Below, in pieces: positions 1 to 6,259 of a DNA stretch of 6,670 bases. The DNA lies in contig CAOJKG010000048.1 in NCBI GenBank assembly GCA_948437815.1, forward strand, positions 1-6,670. Direction: 5' to 3'. Numbering within the stretch: position 1 is the first letter of the stretch; the number at the start of each line of letters is the position of its first letter. This DNA is from an uncultured Mycoplasmatota bacterium (GTDB lineage Bacteria; Bacillota_I; Bacilli_A; RF39; UBA660). The translations under genes were made by a program, and so were the position numbers. The notes under the pieces are model-generated. The model saw only the letters and a list, made by a program, of their open reading frames with translations, was not told where the DNA came from and searched no databases.

Positions 1-68
1 CCAATAATAAGAATAATTATTAATAAAATATAAATAATTATTGGTAAAAAAGATAACCAAAATTCCAT
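1..68 (-). CDS. N-terminus of a membrane protein (partial, runs off the window)
   Basis: Reading leftwards from an ATG at 68-66, the frame is open for 22 codons to the window edge. It begins MEFWLSFLPIII and continues as an almost uninterrupted run of Ile and Leu, which is a clear membrane-spanning segment of about 18-20 residues starting within five residues of the N-terminus. The ATG shares one base with the TAA stop of the upstream acidic-protein gene (TAATG), the usual sign of translational coupling, and AGAGG/GGTG sequences lie just upstream inside that gene. The protein is therefore the third member of the lipoprotein/acidic-protein operon. Its function cannot be told from this piece. 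A single N-terminal anchor followed by a cytosolic or outer domain is the simplest guess. Confidence 0.75.
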   Translation of the reverse strand, partial: MEFWLSFLPIIIYILLIIILII

Positions 69-1039
69 TATTCACCATCCTCTCTATTCTCATACATCGA
101 ATCTATTAAATCAAATAGATCACTTTCTAAACTATCCTCTTCTTCTGTAATCATTTTAGGTTGTTCTAAAGGGTCATCTTCCCCTAAAGAATCGATAGTT
201 ACATCTAAATCTTTATCTATATCATTATTCATTGTTCTACTAAGATTAGTTAAAGTATTTTCCAAATTAAGTTCTGAAAAATCATTTGTATCAAAAGATG
301 TACTAGAAAAACTATTTTCTACATCAAGTATTTCATCACTACTATCTTTTAAAAGTTCATCTATTGTTCTAGCTTTCTCTAATTTTTCTTCTAATATTTC
401 TTTATCTCTATTAATTTCTGGATATTTAGGAACCGCTGGCATTTCCATAATATCATCTTCTAATGATCCAAAAGCTTTTTTTCTAACACTATCTACATCT
501 AGAGTCTTAGGTATAGCTTCTCTAGTTGTAATATCTTCAGGAGTATAATTTTTATCTAATATTCCATAAACTGGACTAATAATAGGTGAAGGTCTAAATT
601 TAGTTTTTTCTTCCTTAGGTTCTTCTTTTTTAGAAACTTCAACTTTTCTTGAATTCTTATCTCTAAATTTTTTTCTTTCATGTTCCATTACATTAGTAGT
701 ACGCCTTGGCATAGAACTTTCAAATTCTTCTTCGTCAAAAGCCGGAAAATTAAAAGTTTTTTCACTTTTAAATATTTCTCTTTCGCTAATTTCCTCTACA
801 TTAGTTTTAATTTCTGTATTTTTAGGCGGTTCTATAACAGCTCCTTTTGTTGGCATTGGTTTTGATATAGCTTCTTCATTATAAAAGCTGCTATAATCAG
901 GAACATTTTTTATTTCCTCTTGTTTTGGCATCTGTCTTATTACAGGTTCAGATACTACTTTTTCTTTTTTTTCTATTACAGGTATTTCTACTTCTTCTTC
1001 TTCGAATAAAATATTTTTTAGTTTATTAACTAAACCCAT
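68..1039 (-). CDS. Acidic, mostly disordered protein with SepF-like N-terminal helix
   Basis: This 323-residue protein belongs to no family I can name. Residues 1-13 (MGLVNKLKNILFE) form a short amphipathic basic helix followed at once by a Glu run. The same arrangement is seen at the N-terminus of the cell-division protein SepF, where it binds the membrane, but no SepF core domain follows. The remainder is rich in Glu, Asp, Lys, Ser and Pro and looks disordered. Two stretches stand out as motif-like: residues 148-170 (FRPSPIISPVYGILDKNY and after) and the acidic helical end at 304-317 (LESDLFDLIDSMYE). There is no signal peptide or membrane segment, so the protein is cytosolic, perhaps membrane-associated. 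The gene starts 15 bases after the lipoprotein stop, and a good SD (GGAAGGTGA) begins at that stop. A scaffold or adaptor role at the membrane is inference only. Confidence 0.8.
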   Translation of the reverse strand: MGLVNKLKNILFEEEEVEIPVIEKKEKVVSEPVIRQMPKQEEIKNVPDYSSFYNEEAISKPMPTKGAVIEPPKNTEIKTNVEEISEREIFKSEKTFNFPAFDEEEFESSMPRRTTNVMEHERKKFRDKNSRKVEVSKKEEPKEEKTKFRPSPIISPVYGILDKNYTPEDITTREAIPKTLDVDSVRKKAFGSLEDDIMEMPAVPKYPEINRDKEILEEKLEKARTIDELLKDSSDEILDVENSFSSTSFDTNDFSELNLENTLTNLSRTMNNDIDKDLDVTIDSLGEDDPLEQPKMITEEEDSLESDLFDLIDSMYENREDGE

Positions 1040-1054
1040 TTTTGCTTCACCTTC

Positions 1055-1687
1055 CTAGTTTATAAAATCCGGATCTCTAATTTCTTCTTCTTGTGTTTCT
1101 TCATCAGTAACTTGTAAAAAGTCTTTTCTTCCTACAATTTCAAATATATTAAATACTTCTTCATTACCTTCAAATGAACTACTAGCCAAATAATTAATAA
1201 TTATATTATCATTATATGAAACAGAAGAAATAATCGTCATAGCATTTGCTAGAACATTTTTAATATCTTTTTCATATACTACCACTTCTATTTTAGCATA
1301 ATTATACATAATTTCAATTAAATATTGATTATTTTTATAATTATTTATTTCCACATAACCAAATTTACCATTATTTTCCAAACTACTTGAAAAATAAGCC
1401 TTATTATTTAAAGTATATTTAAACTTAGTTTTATTATTATAACTAACAACATCTACATATAAATAATATTGATACAAATCGTCTTCCAATTTTTCATTAA
1501 AACTTTTTGTATTTTTTAAAATTAAACCTCTAGGTAAATAATAACTATATCCGTTACGTTGGGTGTTAGTTATTTTTAATGTACTACTAAGAGCTTCGTT
1601 TAAAATACTATCTATACTACTTGTATTAATACTAGTGCACCCTGTTAAAAATATAACAAGAGTACATAGTAGGATTATTTTCTTCAT
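1055..1687 (-). CDS. Putative lipoprotein of unknown function
   Basis: The 210-residue product starts with a type II signal peptide: Lys2-Lys3, a hydrophobic stretch (IILLCTLVIF) and the lipobox LTGC with the lipidated cysteine at position 17. After cleavage the protein should be anchored to the outer face of the membrane. The mature part is rich in Asn, Tyr and Ile and seems to be a mixed alpha/beta domain through about residue 165 (for example YYLPRGL at 49-55, YYLYVDVVSY at 74-83 and IEIMYNYAKIEVVVYE at 124-139). An acidic tail follows (DEETQEEEIRDPD, 195-207). No catalytic motif is visible and I do not recognise the family. The start is well supported by a perfect AGGAGG seven bases upstream. 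It is probably the first gene of an operon with the acidic protein downstream. Confidence 0.88.
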   Translation of the reverse strand: MKKIILLCTLVIFLTGCTSINTSSIDSILNEALSSTLKITNTQRNGYSYYLPRGLILKNTKSFNEKLEDDLYQYYLYVDVVSYNNKTKFKYTLNNKAYFSSSLENNGKFGYVEINNYKNNQYLIEIMYNYAKIEVVVYEKDIKNVLANAMTIISSVSYNDNIIINYLASSSFEGNEEVFNIFEIVGRKDFLQVTDEETQEEEIRDPDFIN

Positions 1688-1710
1688 TTATTATCCTCCT
1701 ACATTTATTA

Positions 1711-1739
1711 ATTATAATTTATTATAAAAAAAAAAGCAA
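1711..1739 (-). promoter_or_regulatory. Probable sigma-A promoter for the lipoprotein operon
   Basis: A perfect -10 hexamer TATAAT (1716-1711) lies 17 bases from a weak -35 candidate TTGCTT (1739-1734). The expected start near 1704 would give a leader of about 17 bases carrying the AGGAGG ribosome site (1700-1695). The -35 candidate sits in the descending arm of the terminator of the preceding gene, so the two signals share DNA. A second TATAAT at 1726-1721 has no good -35 partner at a normal spacing. Confidence 0.45.
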
Positions 1740-1760
1740 TTCAAAATTCTAAATTACTTT
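1726..1760 (-). terminator. Rho-independent terminator after the 245-residue protein gene
   Basis: On the minus strand, AAAGTAATT (1760-1752) pairs with AATTGCTTT (1741-1733) over nine positions, including one G-U pair, around a 10-base loop. A run of ten T (1735-1726) follows, overlapping the end of the stem. The stem is AT-rich and weak, but the T-tract is strong and lies just after the TAA stop at 1768. Confidence 0.65.
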
Positions 1761-1767
1761 TATAAAC

Positions 1768-2505
1768 TTATCTTGAAAAGTTTTGATTATAATAACTAAT
1801 TAAACTATACAAATCAAAAATAATTTTATACTCTCCACTAGTTAAAAAATATCTGTCATCTTTTCCATTATAAAAAGGTAATGTACTTAAATGGCTTAAA
1901 AATACTCCAACATCTACTCTACCTAAATTAAATCCTCCTAAAATTAGATTATCATTTACAATTTCTATATTTAAATATAGAGTTCTAGATATTACTGTAG
2001 TCCCATCCACATCTAAAATATCTATCATTTCATATTCATCATTTAAAGCATTTGCTAATATATCTTTCAAAATATTTTCTTCAAAATTATGGCAAGCAGC
2101 TTCTGTTAATTCTTGCAAGCTATAACTTAAATTATTTTCTTCTTTCTTACTAAATAACGGATACTCTTCTTTTTGTAATTCCATATAATAATCTTCAATA
2201 AGTTGTCTCAAATCAAAAGGAACATTAAAACTATTAATAACATTTCTTGGATCAGGCAATCTAAAACCTTTATATGAAGATAGACCATATATATAACTTA
2301 TAAACTCTGAATAACAAATTTTTCCTAAATAATGCTTTCCAATATAAACACCATCTTCTTTATTATTTATAGGAATAAAAACATCTTTAGTTTTTTGTTC
2401 TAATCCTATATTTAAAAATTCAGGTACAATATATTCCATAAAATATCTAAAAGCAAGATAAGTACCATCACTTATATATTCATGATTTTTTTCTAATAAT
2501 TCCAT
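1768..2505 (-). CDS. Uncharacterised protein, 245 residues
   Basis: I do not recognise this protein. The longest reading frame begins at 2529, but the start chosen here is the ATG at 2505-2503, eight codons further in. It has a near-perfect SD (AAAGGAG, 2519-2513) seven bases upstream, and the promoter in front would start transcription at about 2525, too late for the longer form. The protein has no signal peptide and no membrane segment, so it should be cytosolic. It is acidic and rich in Tyr, Ile, Leu and Asn. The first half looks mainly helical (MELLEKNHEYISDG, then FRYFMEYIVPEFLNI). The second half has alternating hydrophobic strands (ISRTLYLNIEIVNDNLILGGFN). It follows the transglutaminase-like gene by 59 bases but has its own promoter and terminator. 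A link to the MoxR pair rests on position alone. Confidence 0.8.
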   Translation of the reverse strand: MELLEKNHEYISDGTYLAFRYFMEYIVPEFLNIGLEQKTKDVFIPINNKEDGVYIGKHYLGKICYSEFISYIYGLSSYKGFRLPDPRNVINSFNVPFDLRQLIEDYYMELQKEEYPLFSKKEENNLSYSLQELTEAACHNFEENILKDILANALNDEYEMIDILDVDGTTVISRTLYLNIEIVNDNLILGGFNLGRVDVGVFLSHLSTLPFYNGKDDRYFLTSGEYKIIFDLYSLISYYNQNFSR

Positions 2506-2512
2506 ATTAATT

Positions 2513-2519
2513 CTCCTTT
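2513..2519 (-). promoter_or_regulatory. Ribosome binding site that fixes the start at 2505
   Basis: AAAGGAG on the minus strand lies seven bases before the ATG at 2505-2503. The upstream in-frame ATG at 2529 has only ACAATAA-type sequence before it and overlaps the -10 region. This site is the main reason for preferring the shorter protein. Confidence 0.85.
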
Positions 2520-2531
2520 CAAATGCCATTT

Positions 2532-2560
2532 ATTGTATCATAGCTATATTTAAAAATCAA
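2532..2560 (-). promoter_or_regulatory. Sigma-A-type promoter with extended -10
   Basis: A -35 box TTGATT (2560-2555) and a -10 box TACAAT (2537-2532) are separated by 17 bases. The -10 is preceded by TG one base upstream (TGATACAAT), the extended -10 pattern. The -35 box begins only a few bases past the stop codon of the transglutaminase-like gene. Predicted transcription start is about 2525, giving a leader of roughly 20 bases. Confidence 0.72.
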
Positions 2561-2564
2561 ATAT

Positions 2565-5225
2565 TTATTTCTTTTCTAAAATCCTTTTTATTTCATTAAA
2601 ATTATCTCCTATAAATGGAAAACTATCTACTAACTTCATTGCTAATCTATTATTTGCCTCTTGTTTTAAAGCTTCTTTTAAAGAATCTAATTCTTCTTTT
2701 GAAAAACCTACAAAATCACTATTTATTTTTTCAACTAAAGCCTCTTTTGAAGATTTACGAGGAATATTTAAGCCACCATACAAAACTTCATTTATTTTAG
2801 CATAGGCTTCAAATATATCTGGATTATTTAATAAGTCATTAAGCTTCATTACTTTTAAATTTAAAATAACTTTTTTTCCAAATTTTTTCCTCAAAACATT
2901 AGCAATAAAAGCCATAAGAGTATAGACATGAATATTATTCTTTATACCCCAAGATAAAATATCAATTATAATATTATCTTCTTCGCTTACTACAGTAGAA
3001 GGTGTAACATCAACTATATCACCTTTAGTATTCATTGCCCATGCATGGCTTTCCTTACTACTTAAATATCCATCACCATCATCTAAATAACCTACAACAT
3101 AAATTAAATCATCAGTTGATTCTACTGCTAAAGTTGCTGCTAAATTACAAACTAAAGAATCCATTGAAGCAATAGTCTCAAAATATTCATTTTCATCCAT
3201 CAATTTAATAGAACTTGCTAAATGCTGATCATCAATTGGTGTTCTAGAATATTTTTTATTTTCTATAGCTTTTAAAATATCTTCTAATGATGCATCTTCA
3301 CTTAATCCTAACCCTTTAATAATTGAATTTTGAATATTAGAGTTACCTCCAGTATATACTTTATTATTCTGTAAAGAATCTACAAAAATATTTTGATCTT
3401 TTTGACTAATACCATAAGTATAAGTAATTTGAGGATCATTAAAAGAAAGAAGAAAATCAATTTCTTGAGAATTCAAATAGTTTCCATTTTTCAAAAATCT
3501 TTCATAATTAATAACAAAAGTATTTCCATTTTTTAAATCTTCTAAACGAACACTTATTAAAGCATAATTATCTCCTACTGGATAAAAAGTTCTAAAAACA
3601 TCTAATCTATTATCACTAATTAAATTTTTCAAAATAGTTTTATTAAGTCTACGACTAACTTCAAATAATGGTTCTGCATCTTCTATAATAAAAGTATTTG
3701 GAAAAGTAGTAGAATACTGAATATTTCCTTCTTTATAAATCGAATCTGTTGCATAGTTAGTTGCAAAATACGTTGGCAATTCAAAACTTTCATCTAATGC
3801 TTTAACATCTCCCATTATAGTTTCAAAAGTGTAATCATAAGAATCTCCTGTAGAACTAGAAATATTATCTATAAATTCTACAACATTTTTATTAATATAA
3901 TAAATAGGATCTTTTAAAAGTTCAAATTCCAATTTTAAAGAATATTTATAAGGTAAAAAAAGATTATTAAAAAGATTTTCAGAAATATTAGAATCTTTAT
4001 TAGTAATATATCCCTTTATAAAATCAGCAGACGCTCCTCCTGCACCAATTAAACATATAATTAGAGCACATGCTACAAAAGAGCTATAATATTGTGTTAA
4101 ATTTCTATAGTTCTTATACTTTTTAGAATATAAACCATTTATTTTTTTTATCCTTTTCTTTCTTTTTAATTCAAAACGTTTATAGATCTTATCATAAAAA
4201 CTATAAACAAAATCAGGTCTATACCCTTTCTTTTTATTATTACATAAAAATAAATACAAATAAGATAATAAACAAAGATTTTTTTCTTCTCCAATTAAAT
4301 TATCATTTAATAATTCTTCACAACTAGCTACTTCTAAATATTCCCATAAAGGCATAAATTTAGTATCAATTATTTCTCCTTTTTGTGTTTTAAATTCTAC
4401 TTTTACAGTATCATTATTTAAACTAACCATTCCTATAACTTTACCATAAGATTTATCTTTATAATAACTATCAGAATTAAGCAATAGTTCCAAACGTCCT
4501 GTAACAATTTCTTTAAAGGTATCTAAATCATCATTAAAAAGAAAATCGTCTAAAGCTTTAGAAATTACCAAATCTTGTATTTGGCTTCCTATTTTTCTAA
4601 TGTAATCTTTATTAGCATTAGAGCTTTTTAATTTTTTTATTAATTCTCTTAAATTATCAGTAGTAAGACATAATAAATCCTGATTTAATGATGTTTCTAA
4701 ATATCCACCTAACATTCTTCTCAAATCTATAATTTTAAAATCTCGAAGATCTACATCTACATCTACAAAATGATCTTCAATATCATTTATTCTTAAATAT
4801 ATTTTTCTTAAATGATAAGTATCTGCAAACATTAATATTTTTTGCAAATTATCAATATATGTATTAGGTTCTACATAATCATCTAAATATAAAATAGCTA
4901 AACCAAAATCTGCTATATGGAATTTCTCTTTATCATGACCTTCTTGAATTACTTCTTTATATTTTATAAAATCTACATTTACTCCTAATACATCCCTAAT
5001 TTCATCTTGAGCTTTTTTTACTTTTTCTGGTTTAATAAAATATCGTTTAATTTTTTCGCCTAATAAAACTCCAATATATAAAATGCGTGATAATAAAAGA
5101 ATATTTAGCTTTAAAAAAGAATATTTTCTTTGCCCAACACCTTCTCTTAAACAAACATTATCAAATATATCGCCATTTCTTAAAATTAATTTCAAATTAT
5201 TTTTAACTTCATCATTAGTTTTCAT
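2565..5225 (-). CDS. Membrane-anchored transglutaminase-like protein (TgpA-related architecture)
   Basis: This 886-residue protein starts with about 380 soluble-looking residues of no family I recognise (a Leu-rich stretch at 37-56 may touch the membrane). A very basic segment (FELKRKKRIKKINGLYSKK, 351-369) precedes one membrane helix at about 382-402, placing the N-terminus in the cytosol and the next ~350 residues outside. Residues 650-745 match the transglutaminase-like papain fold: a KKYSRTP lead-in, Cys693 in VCNLAATLA, VVGYL at 710-714, His727 in SHAWA and Asp739 in DVTPS, giving a plausible Cys-His-Asp triad. A weak second membrane segment (about 755-778) ends in basic residues. The C-terminal part (about 800-860, AYAKINEVLYGGLN) resembles the DUF4129 tail of TgpA proteins. 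It follows the MoxR gene by 11 bases. The substrate is unknown; protease or peptide-crosslinking activity are both possible. Confidence 0.85.
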   Translation of the reverse strand: MKTNDEVKNNLKLILRNGDIFDNVCLREGVGQRKYSFLKLNILLLSRILYIGVLLGEKIKRYFIKPEKVKKAQDEIRDVLGVNVDFIKYKEVIQEGHDKEKFHIADFGLAILYLDDYVEPNTYIDNLQKILMFADTYHLRKIYLRINDIEDHFVDVDVDLRDFKIIDLRRMLGGYLETSLNQDLLCLTTDNLRELIKKLKSSNANKDYIRKIGSQIQDLVISKALDDFLFNDDLDTFKEIVTGRLELLLNSDSYYKDKSYGKVIGMVSLNNDTVKVEFKTQKGEIIDTKFMPLWEYLEVASCEELLNDNLIGEEKNLCLLSYLYLFLCNNKKKGYRPDFVYSFYDKIYKRFELKRKKRIKKINGLYSKKYKNYRNLTQYYSSFVACALIICLIGAGGASADFIKGYITNKDSNISENLFNNLFLPYKYSLKLEFELLKDPIYYINKNVVEFIDNISSSTGDSYDYTFETIMGDVKALDESFELPTYFATNYATDSIYKEGNIQYSTTFPNTFIIEDAEPLFEVSRRLNKTILKNLISDNRLDVFRTFYPVGDNYALISVRLEDLKNGNTFVINYERFLKNGNYLNSQEIDFLLSFNDPQITYTYGISQKDQNIFVDSLQNNKVYTGGNSNIQNSIIKGLGLSEDASLEDILKAIENKKYSRTPIDDQHLASSIKLMDENEYFETIASMDSLVCNLAATLAVESTDDLIYVVGYLDDGDGYLSSKESHAWAMNTKGDIVDVTPSTVVSEEDNIIIDILSWGIKNNIHVYTLMAFIANVLRKKFGKKVILNLKVMKLNDLLNNPDIFEAYAKINEVLYGGLNIPRKSSKEALVEKINSDFVGFSKEELDSLKEALKQEANNRLAMKLVDSFPFIGDNFNEIKRILEKK

Positions 5226-5236
5226 AATAAACTCTT

Positions 5237-6151
5237 TTACCTAATTTTTAAAATTCTTTTTTGTGCATCATAAAAAATTTGTTGCGCATCTGCATCATCC
5301 ATTTTTATAACACTTTGATTAATTCTATGTAAATATAAACAATTTATAAAATCTGCTAAATCTCTAGGTTTAATATAATCTCTACCATCTACTAAAGCAT
5401 TAAATTTAGCTAGCCTTATAGCAAATTTATGAGCTCTTATATTAGATCCAGCAAAAATTCTTTTATTATCATAAGAAAGGCTATCTATTATATTAAACAT
5501 TGCTAATAAAAGATCTTCTGACTTTTTTTTAAGAACTAAACTATCTACCATACTTTTTGTAAAACGAATATCATCTTCATTTAATTTTCTATCAGTCTTT
5601 AATTCTTCCCCAAAAAGCAGTTGTCTTTTCTCTTCATAAGATAAATCTTCATAAGCAACATTAACATCAAAACGATCTAAAACTGCAAATGGAACATTAA
5701 AAATCCCAGAAATATCTATATTATTTTGAGTAGCAAATACATAAAAGTCATTAAAAGAACAAGTTAAACCATCTAGAGTCAATTGTCCTTCAGCAAATAA
5801 TTCATTAAAAGTTGCTAAAACTTTTCCACTAGCTCTATTAAATTCTTCTAACTGAAGTAAACGTATACTTTGATGAGCTTTTAATTGTTCTTGAATTTCA
5901 GTTGGTAATAAATCAGATGTAACCGAAATTCTTAGCGAATCAAAATTACGAGCAAAAAAATTAGATAATGTAGTTTTTCCTACACCTGTAATTCCTGTAA
6001 GTAGTATCTTACTTCTAGTATCACATAATATAGAAGAAGCTATTACTTTTTTTACATTTTTTTGTCCTACTAAAATATCATCTAATGTATCAATAGTATT
6101 ATCATAAATACTTGCAACTTTATTTATAGTTTCGGCACTAATTTTTTCCAT
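5237..6151 (-). CDS. MoxR-type AAA+ ATPase
   Basis: The 304-residue protein has the full MoxR layout. Walker A is GITGVGKT (53-60), followed by RISVTSDLLPTEI (74-86), which matches the family's RIQFTPDLLPSDI signature. Walker B is LLQLEEFNRA (98-107), sensor 1 is ATQN (140-143), the arginine finger is in LDRF (158-161) and sensor 2 is GSNIRA (235-240), with DGRDYIKPRDLADF (255-268) typical of the C-terminal helical lid. The length is usual for the family. Walker B has Glu102 where Asp is normal, although the catalytic Glu103 is kept, and the usual GPVF and ALLEAM segments are diverged. MoxR ATPases act as chaperones that remodel or insert partner proteins, typically encoded beside them. The partner here should be the membrane protein encoded 11 bases downstream. 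The gene is first in its operon, with a short leader and a GGGGG ribosome site. Confidence 0.93.
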   Translation of the reverse strand: MEKISAETINKVASIYDNTIDTLDDILVGQKNVKKVIASSILCDTRSKILLTGITGVGKTTLSNFFARNFDSLRISVTSDLLPTEIQEQLKAHQSIRLLQLEEFNRASGKVLATFNELFAEGQLTLDGLTCSFNDFYVFATQNNIDISGIFNVPFAVLDRFDVNVAYEDLSYEEKRQLLFGEELKTDRKLNEDDIRFTKSMVDSLVLKKKSEDLLLAMFNIIDSLSYDNKRIFAGSNIRAHKFAIRLAKFNALVDGRDYIKPRDLADFINCLYLHRINQSVIKMDDADAQQIFYDAQKRILKIR

Positions 6152-6169
6152 AAAAAAGCCCCCTTTTTT
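6152..6169 (-). promoter_or_regulatory. Poly-G ribosome site in a possible leader hairpin
   Basis: Immediately before the MoxR ATG the minus strand reads six A, five G, one C and six T. The G run lies seven bases from the ATG and is the only candidate SD. The flanking A and T runs, extended by a G-C pair, can form a seven-pair stem that leaves four Gs in the loop. The predicted transcript begins near 6173, so this element makes up most of the leader. Pairing is mostly A-U and may be weak. Confidence 0.4.
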
Positions 6170-6179
6170 CTAGAGGAAT

Positions 6180-6208
6180 ATACTATCATATTATTTTTTA
6201 AAAGTCAA
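6180..6208 (-). promoter_or_regulatory. Sigma-A-type promoter for the MoxR/transglutaminase operon
   Basis: A -35 box TTGACT (6208-6203) and a -10 box TAGTAT (6185-6180) are separated by 17 bases. TG one base before the -10 (TGATAGTAT) gives the extended pattern. It lies between the terminator of the upstream gene and the MoxR start, so the operon begins with MoxR. The same TATGATA block occurs in the promoter at 2532-2560. Confidence 0.65.
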
Positions 6209-6217
6209 AGATTTTAG

Positions 6218-6259
6218 AAAAAAAGAGTTAAAAAAACTATAAAAATTTCTTTAACTCTT
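6218..6259 (-). terminator. Rho-independent terminator overlapping the end of the ferritin-like gene
   Basis: A perfect 10-base inverted repeat (minus strand AAGAGTTAAA at 6259-6250, TTTAACTCTT at 6232-6223) encloses a 17-base loop and runs into a seven-T tract (6224-6218). The ascending arm and loop include the last codons and the TAG stop (6239-6237). It separates this gene from the MoxR operon. Confidence 0.8.

Noticed and set aside
680..865. Plus-strand frame of 61 codons
   Set aside because: It is antisense to the acidic-protein gene, Phe-rich from reading Glu/Lys codons backwards, and has no ribosome site.
985..1010. TTC-rich simple repeat
   Set aside because: It is the codon pattern of the Glu run near the N-terminus of the acidic protein, not a separate repeat element.
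2615..2800. Plus-strand frame of 61 codons, Leu-rich
   Set aside because: It is antisense to the helical C-terminus of the transglutaminase-like gene. The Leu-rich, membrane-like look comes from complementing Lys/Glu-rich codons.
4750..4767. Three tandem copies of the hexamer TCTACA
   Set aside because: It only encodes the VDVDVD stretch of the 886-residue protein. Three in-frame copies are too few to call a functional repeat.
4720..4920. Possible von Willebrand A or DUF58-like fold at residues 102-170 of the 886-residue protein
   Set aside because: A hydrophobic strand ending in LDD followed by a helix and IYLRIN looked suggestive, but no DxSxS metal site is present, so I do not claim it.
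5058..5117. Leu-rich stretch at residues 37-56 of the 886-residue protein as a first membrane helix
   Set aside because: It is short, includes Asn and Arg, and would put the large N-terminal region outside the cell unless another crossing existed. It is treated as possibly membrane-touching only.
6223..6259. The inverted repeat as a terminator for plus-strand transcription
   Set aside because: No T-tract follows on the plus strand and no plus-strand gene exists upstream.
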